This document shows positions 24,859 to 33,198 of a DNA stretch of 64,000 nt, one piece after another. Position 1 is the stretch's first letter. Each line of letters begins with the position of its first letter. The notes beneath the pieces are model-generated. The model saw only the letters and a program-made list of their open reading frames with translations, was not told the origin of the DNA and did no database searches. The position numbers were made by a program, and so were the translations under genes. Source of the stretch: Nocardioides sp. PD653-B2 (GTDB taxonomy: Bacteria; Actinomycetota; Actinomycetes; Propionibacteriales; Nocardioidaceae); assembly GCF_002117935.1 (NCBI RefSeq), contig NZ_BDJE01000017.1, positions 62,001-126,000 on the forward strand. Direction: 5' to 3'.

Positions 24859-25497
24859 TCAGAGCAGCCGCCGGATCTCGTCAGCGGTGAGCCCGCGGCT
24901 AGCCAGTCCGCGGATCAGGCGTTCTCGGGCACCTCGGCTGACCGGCTTCCCATGGCGTTCCTGCCATCTCGCGCGTTCCTCAGCGAGCCAGCCCATGCCG
25001 GCGTCGAGCACGAGTGGCTGCCACTCGGTGCGCAGCTCCGCCGGCAGGCGCGGTGCAAGGTCAACCCAAGCGTCGACCAGGAGGGCGCCGTCGAGGTGGT
25101 TGAAGAGCTGCTCTTCGTCGCCGTGGGTCAGCAGCCACGCGTAAGCCTCGACGCGGCCCTTGCGGTTCAGCACGTCGGACGTGAGGAGAGTTCGGTCGGC
25201 ACCGCGGACATCGATCGGGGCGAAGCAGGCGGGTGGGTCGACGCGCCAGAGCTGGTCCGGCACCAGATATGTGCCGCCGCGTTCGCCGTGGACCTCGCGG
25301 AAAGTCACCCGCGGCTGGAGGCCGAGGTCGAAGCCGAGGGAGTGGAGGATGCGCTCGGCCACGGCGAGCGTCGGTGACTTGGTGCCCCGCTCGTACGCCG
25401 AGAGCGTGGGCTGGGACGTCCCGGAGCGGCGCGCGACGGCTTCCTGGGTCAGCTCGCGGGCGACGCGGGCGACCTCCAGCAGCGAGCGGCGGTCCAC
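24859..25497 (-). CDS. XRE-family HTH regulator
   Basis: 212 aa. The N-terminal HTH spans ~8-60 (RVARELTQEAVARRSGTSQP, TLSAYERGTKSPTL). The C-terminal ~140 residues are unassigned. GTG 25497 is preferred because TATGTT ends 6 nt upstream. ATG 25533 would add 12 residues. It is divergent from the 316-aa gene and near the relaxase, so it may control transfer or excision genes of the element. Confidence 0.75.
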   Translation of the reverse strand: MDRRSLLEVARVARELTQEAVARRSGTSQPTLSAYERGTKSPTLAVAERILHSLGFDLGLQPRVTFREVHGERGGTYLVPDQLWRVDPPACFAPIDVRGADRTLLTSDVLNRKGRVEAYAWLLTHGDEEQLFNHLDGALLVDAWVDLAPRLPAELRTEWQPLVLDAGMGWLAEERARWQERHGKPVSRGARERLIRGLASRGLTADEIRRLL

Positions 25498-25595
25498 AAC
25501 CAGAACATATCCAAAAGGATCTGGCGCGCCCATAGGGCGACGATGGCCTGCACACCTGTCCTCCAAAGGCACCCACTGATCTGAAGGAGTGCGAG

Positions 25596-26546
25596 ATGAG
25601 CGTGGCTGACTACTTCGGACTCGACGACCCCGAGTCCGCACTGATGACCGAAGCGCGGGCCGGGTGGGTCCGGTGGTGCGGCGAGGACCCCGACCTCGCG
25701 GTCGTCGACGACCTGACCGACCTCCGGGCCTGGACCTGGCGGGCGGAGCGCGAGGCGAAGGGTCGCGTTTTCGGTCGCCTGGCCGAGGTTGCGCAGACCG
25801 AGGATGCGGCGCGGGCTGCGCTGGTCTGGCTGCTGCTACCGGGCGCGATCAACCTGGCCGACGGGTTGCGCGACTTGACCGCGGACATCGACGGTCTCGT
25901 CGCCGGCCAGCTCTGGATCGAGGTTTCCCGCAGCCACCTGCACTCGCCGTACGGGCTGGCGAAGGCGGTCCTCAACAGCACTCGGCGTGCGGTGCTGGCC
26001 GAGCTGGGAGTCGGCAGCCACGGGAGGCAGCGCGACCGGGCGTGGAGCCAGAGGGTCCTGCTGGACCGGTTCGAGGAGCAGGCGGTGCAGGCCGAGCCCG
26101 AGGGCGTCGACCCGTACGACGAGCTGGTCGAGGTACTCGACGCGGCGCTGCGCGACAACGCAGTCGGGGGCATCGACATCTGGCTCCTGCACGAGCTGGC
26201 GGTCGCCGCCCACGCCGCGGGCGCGCCGATGCGCCGCGGGCGGTGCGGACTGACGTCGCCCGCTTTGGTCGACGAGATCGCTCGTCGGCGTCCAGAGGCG
26301 GCCCGCACGCTGCGGCGCTGGCTTGGCAGCGCGGTGGACCAGCTCGCGGCGTACGTCGACTCCTGGCAGGACGACGCCCGGCTCGCGCAGTGGCGCATCG
26401 ACCACCCGCACCGGCTGCCCACCGAGAGGGAGCAGATCGAGACCGAGCGGGTCTACGACGAGTACCTCACAAGCCGAGGCGAGGGCCCTGACTGGGAGCC
26501 GATCGGGACGGACGGGGTTCCGCTGGTGCTGCGCGCCTCGGCTTGA
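25596..26546 (+). CDS. Hypothetical element protein (316 aa)
   Basis: Begins MSVADYFGLDDPESALMTEA with GGAG upstream of the ATG. Middle part (ARAALVWLLLPGAINLADGL, LKAVLNST-like helices) faintly recalls region-2/4 helices of sigma-like proteins often found next to actinobacterial relaxases, but this is weak. Its last 80 bp overlap the end of the relaxase gene on the other strand. No function assigned. Confidence 0.6.
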   Translation: MSVADYFGLDDPESALMTEARAGWVRWCGEDPDLAVVDDLTDLRAWTWRAEREAKGRVFGRLAEVAQTEDAARAALVWLLLPGAINLADGLRDLTADIDGLVAGQLWIEVSRSHLHSPYGLAKAVLNSTRRAVLAELGVGSHGRQRDRAWSQRVLLDRFEEQAVQAEPEGVDPYDELVEVLDAALRDNAVGGIDIWLLHELAVAAHAAGAPMRRGRCGLTSPALVDEIARRRPEAARTLRRWLGSAVDQLAAYVDSWQDDARLAQWRIDHPHRLPTEREQIETERVYDEYLTSRGEGPDWEPIGTDGVPLVLRASA

Positions 26547-29500
26547 GCTGGTTGCGGATCCGGTAGGCCAGTGCGGCGGTCGGGTGGTCGTCGGGCAGCG
26601 GCTTGCGAGCGGCGGCACGGGAAAGCAGCCGCTCGGCGTCGTGCCCGGTCCGCTGCAGGCGGTCGAGCTCGCGCGCCAGCTGCAGGGTCTGGTCGTCGCT
26701 GCGGCCGACGTACCCGACGATCTTCGCCTCCCAGGCGCGGACGATGTCGGTGTAGCGCTGGTTGATCTGGTTAGTGAGGTTGCGGTGGTACGCCGCAGGC
26801 GCATCGGCGTCCGGTGGCGGGCCGGCGAGTCGGCGGTCGTCGTCAGGGACGCCCTGGGCCGCCCTCCACAGAGCGACCTCGTCGTAGAGCGCGCCGTCGA
26901 GGACGTCGGCGTACCTCTGGGCCCACGTCGGCAGGGTGTCCCGCGGCTGCGCGCGGACGCCGTCGGCCAGGGTGCTCACCCGCTGGGCACGGGCCTCGAG
27001 GTACGGGCCCCAGGTCTCGTGCCACGCGACGTCGGCCGGGATTCCGGGGAGCCAGGGGAGTGGACCGGCGTCGGCGGCGTCCAGCGCGTCTTCCCAGCCC
27101 GAGCCGAGCACCCGCTGGGCGCCGAGGGCCACGGCGTCGGCGTACCGGACGACGGCGTCGTGCAGCTGCGCCTCGACCCGCGCGGCAGTGGCGGCGGTGG
27201 AGGTGGCGGAGACGGCGGCGCCGTCGCGGGCGAGGATGCCTTCGAGCATCTCGGTGGCGGTGAGCTGGTCGCCGTGGCCGGGCAGGGCGAGCTGGTGCGG
27301 GTCGGTGGGGGCGGCGAGCACGACGTGGGCGTGGTTCTCGCGGCGGCCGCGGGTGAGCATCGTGTAGAGCAGCTGCCGGGACTCCTCGCCGGTGACGATG
27401 CCGTGCATCGCGTCCGCGGTGAGGCCCTGGGCGGTGTGCACGGTGCTGGCGTAGCCGAGGTCGACGTGCGCGGCGACGTACTCCGCGGGCAGCATCGTCG
27501 TCAGGCCCGAGGTGGTATGCCGCACGGACAGGCTGCCGTCACGGATGCCGGTGACGGTCCAGCGGTCGCCGTTCTTGACCCAGTCGGTGCCGCTGACGCC
27601 GAGGCGGCGGTCGTTGTGGCGGGTGATGATCGTGTCGCCGACCGACGCCTGGTTGCCGTCGCGCAGCGGCACCTCTGTGCGCGGCTTCATCCCGGTCAGG
27701 CGTACGGCGCGGGCGCGGGCGTTGAGCTCGGCGACGAGGTCGCGGGTGGGGGCAAGCATGAGGCAGTCACGACCGCCGGCAGTCTCACGGATCCAGGAGT
27801 CGAAGACGGCCTCGACGCAGGTCTCGGTGTCGCCGACGTGGACGCGGTCGTGGTCGAGGTAGTACCCGAAGGCGGCGGGGTCGCCCTCACGCAAGTCGAG
27901 GGAGGCGGCTGCCTCGGCGGGGTCGGCGAACCGGACGACCTCGTCGAGCCGGTCAGCGCCGTGGTGGTGGGCGATGTCGCGGAGCACGCCGCCGGCGCCG
28001 ATCGCGGCGAGCTGCTGGTCGTCGCCGATCAGCCGGACGGTGGCGCCGCGGTCCAGGCAGTAGCCGACGACCCGGTCGAGGGTGAGGGTGTCGGCCATCC
28101 CGGCCTCGTCGATGACGATCAGGGTCTGCGGCCCGATGCCGGCGGCCCAGCCCTCGAACCGACCCGTGGTGATCTGGTGGTCGAGCTTGGCCAGGGTCTC
28201 GCTGAAGATCTCTGCCGCGTCGGAGAGAACCGCGGCCGCGGCAGCCGAGGGCGTGAGCCCGATCGCGTCGTACCCGCGGTCGATCCACACCTGCGCGAGC
28301 ACCTTCATCGCGGTGGTCTTGCCCGACCCGGCGGGTGCGAGCGCGAGCCGGACGCGGCGGTCGCTGCTGGCCATCGCCAGCACCAGGTCGCGCTGGCCGT
28401 GGTTGAGCCGGTCGCCCTCGACCGCGGCCGCGCGGATGGTGATCTCGACCTCCTCGGGATCGAACGAGAACGCACCGTTCATTCCGGCCGCCGCGACCAG
28501 GCGCTCCTCGGCTTCGAGGATGCGGGCGCTGGTGAAGTGGTCGCGGCCGGTGTGGCGGTAGACGCTGGTGCCGTCCGAGCGCCGCAGCGCATCGGGCTCG
28601 GCGATCGGATCGCGGTCGGGGGTCAGGTTGACGAAGCGTGCCTCGGCGGCGTCGACGACCCACTGCACGACTTCGCTGACCCGCTCGGGAGGTACGGCGA
28701 CGTCGCGCACCTGGCGCTGCGCCTCGGCGTACACGTGCCAGGACTGCCACGTTGCCTGATGCGACTCGAGCTCGCTCAGCACGCGCTGCGCCGTCGTGTT
28801 CACCCAGTCCGCCGACACCTCCTGCGGCTCGGGACCGCTCGGGTGCAGCCCGGCGCGAATCATTGCGCCGAGCCTCGCCGGGCCAAGGAGGTCCGTGGCC
28901 TGCCGAAGCCACGCGTCGCGCTGCTCGGACTCCGACCGCGGCTCGTGCTTGGCCCGGCGAGTCTCCAGGTTCGCCTGTTGCGCCAGCGCGACGGCCTCGA
29001 CCGGCGTCGGTGGCCGCCCCTGCGCGCGGGTGAAGTCGCGGGCCAGCTCGCGCTGGCGCTTGGTGATGTCGGCTCGACGTGTCGACCAGAGCCGACACAG
29101 GCTCGGGTCGACCCCGACGATCTCGCGCACCGGCCGCTTGCCGCCCGGCAGCACCGGTCGAGCCTCGAAGCGGACGCCGAGGAGCGCGTGCAGGTGGTGC
29201 TCCAGCGCGGTGTTGTAGGTCTCCGAGGCGGCTACGACGTGCTGGTGCAGCACCCGGCCATAGATCGAGAGCCACTTGCCCTCGCGGGTCTGCACCTTGT
29301 TGGCGACGGCGACGTGGGTGTGCAGGTCGGGGTCGCCTGCGCGGGAGTCGCGGTGGGTGAAGGCGGTCGCGATCAGCCCGCGGGTCTCGACCTGCCGAGC
29401 GCCGTTCGCGCCCTCGCGGGTGAAGATCACCTCGCGCTCGAGGTAGGCGAGCGCGTCGGCGACCCCAGCGCCGTGAGCCTGCTCGATCAGCTTGGCGACC

Positions 29501-30087
29501 TCGGGCGGGGCGACCGCCCAGAGCGTCGAGACCGACTTCACCGGGCTGAACGTCAGGTCGTACCCTGCGACCGCGGTCTGCCGTGGCCGTGAGTAGCGAG
29601 CCAGCGCAGCCGACAGCTCCCGCTCCGAGGCAGGTTCCCGATCGTGCTCCCGGACGAACCACTCCCGCGCGACCTCCGACTTCATCCGGGCGATCACCTC
29701 GCTGGGCGGACGACCTCCGTCGGAGGTTGCGCGCTCCGCGGTGGTTAAGCCTGTCGAAACCTCGTCGACCCGCCGCTGCACCTCGGCGTTGAACCCGTCG
29801 ACGCCCTCGGTCCCGTAGACCTTGTACGGCCATCCGAGCGACTCGCCCGTCAACGGATGTGACGCGGAGCCGAACAGGTGCTTCATCTGTTCGGTGGTGA
29901 CCACGTCTCCGGCCTCGAGCCCGTCGACCCCGACCAGCCCGGAGCCGACCCAGCGGCCGGGCACCTCGCCCTTTGCCGCGTAGTAGTCGGCCAGGGGAGT
30001 GGCGCCCTTCTCCGTCGAGTCGAGCGCAGCGACTTGGTCCGTGAGGTACTCGTAGCCCGATCCAGTCGACAGTTTGTGCAGGGTCAT
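26467..30087 (-). CDS. MobF-family conjugative relaxase/helicase (TraA-like)
   Basis: 1206 aa. The N-terminal HUH relaxase domain has the catalytic Tyr region (STGSGYEYLTDQ) and the metal-binding triad H245, H256, H258 in THRDSRAGDPDLHTHV. A RecD-like helicase follows, with Walker A APAGSGKTT (about residue 600) and Walker B VIDEAGMADT, then helicase motifs to YTMLTRGRRENHAHVVL. The enzyme nicks oriT, stays bound to the 5' end and unwinds the strand for transfer. The frame allows a TTG at 30099, but ATG 30087 gives the usual MTLHKLS start. A REP-like repeat is embedded in frame at ~110-116. The C-terminus is Pro/Arg-rich. Confidence 0.93.
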   Translation of the reverse strand: MTLHKLSTGSGYEYLTDQVAALDSTEKGATPLADYYAAKGEVPGRWVGSGLVGVDGLEAGDVVTTEQMKHLFGSASHPLTGESLGWPYKVYGTEGVDGFNAEVQRRVDEVSTGLTTAERATSDGGRPPSEVIARMKSEVAREWFVREHDREPASERELSAALARYSRPRQTAVAGYDLTFSPVKSVSTLWAVAPPEVAKLIEQAHGAGVADALAYLEREVIFTREGANGARQVETRGLIATAFTHRDSRAGDPDLHTHVAVANKVQTREGKWLSIYGRVLHQHVVAASETYNTALEHHLHALLGVRFEARPVLPGGKRPVREIVGVDPSLCRLWSTRRADITKRQRELARDFTRAQGRPPTPVEAVALAQQANLETRRAKHEPRSESEQRDAWLRQATDLLGPARLGAMIRAGLHPSGPEPQEVSADWVNTTAQRVLSELESHQATWQSWHVYAEAQRQVRDVAVPPERVSEVVQWVVDAAEARFVNLTPDRDPIAEPDALRRSDGTSVYRHTGRDHFTSARILEAEERLVAAAGMNGAFSFDPEEVEITIRAAAVEGDRLNHGQRDLVLAMASSDRRVRLALAPAGSGKTTAMKVLAQVWIDRGYDAIGLTPSAAAAAVLSDAAEIFSETLAKLDHQITTGRFEGWAAGIGPQTLIVIDEAGMADTLTLDRVVGYCLDRGATVRLIGDDQQLAAIGAGGVLRDIAHHHGADRLDEVVRFADPAEAAASLDLREGDPAAFGYYLDHDRVHVGDTETCVEAVFDSWIRETAGGRDCLMLAPTRDLVAELNARARAVRLTGMKPRTEVPLRDGNQASVGDTIITRHNDRRLGVSGTDWVKNGDRWTVTGIRDGSLSVRHTTSGLTTMLPAEYVAAHVDLGYASTVHTAQGLTADAMHGIVTGEESRQLLYTMLTRGRRENHAHVVLAAPTDPHQLALPGHGDQLTATEMLEGILARDGAAVSATSTAATAARVEAQLHDAVVRYADAVALGAQRVLGSGWEDALDAADAGPLPWLPGIPADVAWHETWGPYLEARAQRVSTLADGVRAQPRDTLPTWAQRYADVLDGALYDEVALWRAAQGVPDDDRRLAGPPPDADAPAAYHRNLTNQINQRYTDIVRAWEAKIVGYVGRSDDQTLQLARELDRLQRTGHDAERLLSRAAARKPLPDDHPTAALAYRIRNQLKPRRAAPAEPRPSRSAPSQGPRLGL
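29740..29760 (-). repeat. REP-like element inside the relaxase gene
   Basis: GGTGGTTAAGCCTGTCGAAA (plus strand) matches the dispersed Nocardioides-type intergenic repeat with a GTTTCGACAGGCTNAACCACC core. Here it is translated as VSTGLTT in the relaxase, between the N-terminal Tyr region and the His triad. Confidence 0.55.
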
Positions 30088-30232
30088 CACGATCCCCAAG
30101 GCCGCGGGCGCGCCGCGAGTGGCCAGGACGGGCGGACCAATGAAAGAGGTGTGTGGGCCGAGAAGGGCGGGAATCGAGAGGCGGAGGAACGTCAGGAATC
30201 GGAGGCAGGGTAAGAAGAGCCACGAGGGCCGC

Positions 30233-30277
30233 GGAAGGGCAGGAAGGGCAGGATGGGCAGGAAGGGCAGGAAGGGCG
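30233..30277. repeat. Five 9-bp tandem repeats upstream of the relaxase
   Basis: Units of GGAAGGGCA (x2), GGATGGGCA, GGAAGGGCA and GGAAGGGCG follow one another without gaps. They lie 145-190 bp upstream of the relaxase start in the 208-bp non-coding gap, the usual place for an oriT. They could be iterons for a relaxosome protein or a simple minisatellite. Confidence 0.7.
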
Positions 30278-30295
30278 GATTGAGAGAGTCGCCCA

Positions 30296-32188
30296 TCACC
30301 AGGCGGACTCGGGGAGGGTCCAGATCGATGCGGGTCGGTCAGGATCCATGGTGATCTCGAGATGCTCCAGGAGGCGGATGCGAAGGCTTCCGCGAAGGCG
30401 CGCTTCGTCGATTCTCGACCGCTCCTCCCGGCCGACGATGTCGTTCATCTCTTCCGGTGGAAGCTCGCTGACCCCGACGATGACAGCGAGCTCTTCGTCC
30501 GCCTCGTCGCCGTCGACGCGCGTGGCTGGCGGGAGGAGTCGCACCGTTGGGACACCGGCGGGCGACAGTAGTGCGACGTACGGCGAACGGTCGTCATACA
30601 CGCGCAGGACTGGGCCAGCCGTAAAGGGTTCGGACGACGTGTCGTTGATGCCCATCGGTCGGCCGGTCAGGATCGAATGAGCCTGGTAGCTGTTGGTCAC
30701 CACGACCGGGTCGGAGACTGAGCCACCGGCAATGGCCGCCTCCAAGTCAGCAGCCAAGGAGTCAAACGTCGTTTCGGAGGAACCCGCTAGGTCGGCTACA
30801 ACCAGGTCGAGGATCCGGTCCTCCTCGCCGCGGACGATCCCGCGAACAAGATCGTCGGCGAGGCGTTCCGGCTCAGCTACCACCCGAGTCTCGGCGAAGT
30901 ACCAGCGTGGTATGAGGGTGTCGAGGCCGAAGTTCGTCTGGACTGGTTCGGCAGCTGAATCGGGCGCGGTCAGAAGCGCTTTGGTGAGCGACTCCTTCCG
31001 CGCCGCGGCAAGCTTCTCGTGTACCGCGGTTCTGAATGCCGCGACGCGATCCGGATCGACGGGGAGACGCGCGTAACTCTCCTCTAGGAGCGCGTCGCCT
31101 TGATCCACGACGTCGCTGAGATGCTCCTTCAGGCGATCGAAGTGGTTCTCAGGGACGCCGAGGGTGGCGCGCGCGCCGGCGAAGCCCCCCTTTTCCCACG
31201 AGTCAATGACGGTCATGAGGCGCCGCGCAGCATCGACCTCTTCGTCGCTGGATGGATCGATCGGTTGCCATGTCAGGCGAGGGCCAGCAACGAGCATCAG
31301 TGCCAAAGCCATGTAGGTCCCGATCTGAATCACGCCGCCGCTCATCGGTCCGCGTTCATTCAACTCCCACCAATGGATGCCGAGCTCGTTCTCCAATTCG
31401 TCGGACGCACGGAGCATCAGGACGAACGCTTCGTCGTGTTCGAACGCGTTCGCGATCTGAGAGCAAACGGTCTTGAACGACTCATCTTGGTTGCCGTGAT
31501 CGAAGCGATAGAGGACCCATGCATAAAGAGCGAGGAGTCCTGCCCCCGTGACGGGGCCGAGGCTCGAGCCGGGTGAGGTACTGCCGTGCAGGAAGTACTT
31601 GATTGCGACTCGCGCGGCCTCGGGGTCACCCGATTCGATGGCACTCTTTACTACTCGCAAGAATGTCCGGGTGTAGATGACGTCGGCCCCGCGAACGACT
31701 TCCTGGTCGAGGCGGCCAAGGTGGAGGTAGAAGCTCCCGAACTCGGACAGTCGGAGCAGGAGGGCATCTTGACGCGCTGTGGTGTCTGGGCTTGGCGCGG
31801 CCAGCTCCTGGCTCCACGCTGACTCGAACAACGTGAGGATCATGCCAAGCGCATTGAGCACTCCTCGCTCAGCGCAGGCGACTGCCACCCGCCGCACCCA
31901 CGAGAGAACGTCGACCCAGAGAAGGCGAGACGTACTTGCGCTGACGCTGTCGACAACTCCATGCAAGTCGCGGACGATCTGTTCCCACTCGCGGCCCAGT
32001 GGGAGGTTTGGGCCGGCACCGGTCGCTGTGGCTGTCTGAAGACCGAGTTGTTCATCGAGGATGGTTTCGATCAGGTTTTGGTAGACGTCGAGTCCATCTT
32101 GAACGACGCCCATCTCGCGGCGCTCGATCGCCATGACGACGTTGTCTCTGAGGGCTGCCAGAGAGGACTCGAAGGCAGAGCGCGTCAT
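30296..32188 (-). CDS. Unknown protein (630 aa) at the end of the restriction operon
   Basis: Large soluble, mostly helical protein beginning MTRSAFESSLAALRDNVVMA. No known motif recognised. A C-terminal part (VLRVYDDRSPYVALLSPAGV) looks beta-rich. Its ATG overlaps the upstream membrane-protein stop by 4 bp (ATGA), and that gene in turn overlaps hsdR, so it is translated as the last member of the type I restriction operon. It could be an effector or a regulator of the restriction system. Confidence 0.75.
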   Translation of the reverse strand: MTRSAFESSLAALRDNVVMAIERREMGVVQDGLDVYQNLIETILDEQLGLQTATATGAGPNLPLGREWEQIVRDLHGVVDSVSASTSRLLWVDVLSWVRRVAVACAERGVLNALGMILTLFESAWSQELAAPSPDTTARQDALLLRLSEFGSFYLHLGRLDQEVVRGADVIYTRTFLRVVKSAIESGDPEAARVAIKYFLHGSTSPGSSLGPVTGAGLLALYAWVLYRFDHGNQDESFKTVCSQIANAFEHDEAFVLMLRASDELENELGIHWWELNERGPMSGGVIQIGTYMALALMLVAGPRLTWQPIDPSSDEEVDAARRLMTVIDSWEKGGFAGARATLGVPENHFDRLKEHLSDVVDQGDALLEESYARLPVDPDRVAAFRTAVHEKLAAARKESLTKALLTAPDSAAEPVQTNFGLDTLIPRWYFAETRVVAEPERLADDLVRGIVRGEEDRILDLVVADLAGSSETTFDSLAADLEAAIAGGSVSDPVVVTNSYQAHSILTGRPMGINDTSSEPFTAGPVLRVYDDRSPYVALLSPAGVPTVRLLPPATRVDGDEADEELAVIVGVSELPPEEMNDIVGREERSRIDEARLRGSLRIRLLEHLEITMDPDRPASIWTLPESAW

Positions 32189-33198
32189 GGCTGCCCCTCC
32201 CAGCGAAGCGCCTTGGTGAGACGGCTCCGCAACTTGGCGAGGTCGCCCGAATACGACTCGGCATTCTTCAGGACGAATATCTCGTGTCCCGCATCGATGG
32301 AGGACCCGATCGAGGCCATGATGCGTAGTTCTGGCGGGGTCCCTGTCGAAGGTTCTCCAGGCGCGTTGGTGGCTGCGGCGGCGGTGAAGGCGCTGGCATC
32401 TTCGTCGGCGATGTCCTTGACGATGTCGGTCAGGAGGTCAATGTCGACGTCCACCAGTGTGCCCGCTCGATCCGCTGCGACGAGGACAGTTCCGTCAACG
32501 GTCGCGGTGCTGCTCCAGCGCCACTCACGGGGAGCAACAGCGTGGAGTCGGGCCTCTGCCGCCGCGCGCGTGTGGGCTTCGCGCATGCTCTTCTTGAGGT
32601 CGTCGACGAGTGCCTTCTCGCCAAGGCGAAGGGCCTCACCTGGATTGGCGTAGACCTTGCCGACGCGTGCATAGGACCAACCGATCCAGAGGATTGTCAG
32701 AGCGACGACCGCCACCTCGACAACGGCAGACTCCGGTTGATCAAGGAAGAGCGATGCAGCTCCGACCTGGATGGCGCCGACAATCGAGAAGGCCAGGACA
32801 GGTCGAAACTGGCTCTCCTGAAACAAGACTTGGCGCACCCCGCGCGACGTGACGACAGGCTCCGACGTCAGCTGCATGAGGACCGCGAGGCCGGCGAAGG
32901 CGATGGAAGCGAATCCAGCCAAGACCTGCCAGGCCGTGCTGATGACTGCCGAGGGGTCTTCAACTTTGAAGGCATTAGCGTGCGGGAACAAGGTTACGGC
33001 ACCAGTCGTCCAGGCGAGCGCAAACGCAGCCGCTTGCACGAGGCTGCTCCATGCGAACGGTCGTCGATCCCAAGAGTCGCGCCCAACGTCGATGGCCGTC
33101 CTGATGCGTCCAGTCTTCGGCGAGTGCCGCGCTATCTCCCATCGAACTTGCTCAAGTAGCCACCGCGAATTCGATCCGTGATTGCTTCGCCGCCTCAC
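32185..33198 (-). CDS. Membrane protein coupled to hsdR (337 aa)
   Basis: Two hydrophobic hairpins: around residues 50-115 (SLVQAAAFALAWTTGAVTLF, VLAGFASIAFAGLAVLMQL) and 130-180 (VLAFSIVGAIQVGAASLFL, VVALTILWIGWSY). A ~150-residue cytoplasmic C-terminal domain follows. GTG start overlaps the hsdR stop (GTGA), and its stop overlaps the next gene's ATG. Family not recognised. The tight coupling to a restriction subunit suggests a membrane-associated defence component. Confidence 0.75.
   Translation of the reverse strand: MRRRSNHGSNSRWLLEQVRWEIARHSPKTGRIRTAIDVGRDSWDRRPFAWSSLVQAAAFALAWTTGAVTLFPHANAFKVEDPSAVISTAWQVLAGFASIAFAGLAVLMQLTSEPVVTSRGVRQVLFQESQFRPVLAFSIVGAIQVGAASLFLDQPESAVVEVAVVALTILWIGWSYARVGKVYANPGEALRLGEKALVDDLKKSMREAHTRAAAEARLHAVAPREWRWSSTATVDGTVLVAADRAGTLVDVDIDLLTDIVKDIADEDASAFTAAAATNAPGEPSTGTPPELRIMASIGSSIDAGHEIFVLKNAESYSGDLAKLRSRLTKALRWEGQP

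Noticed and set aside
26323-29592. A 1089-codon plus-strand open frame across the relaxase
   Set aside because: Low-complexity Gly/Val/Asp/Arg composition typical of a mirror frame. The minus strand encodes a full MobF relaxase with motifs.
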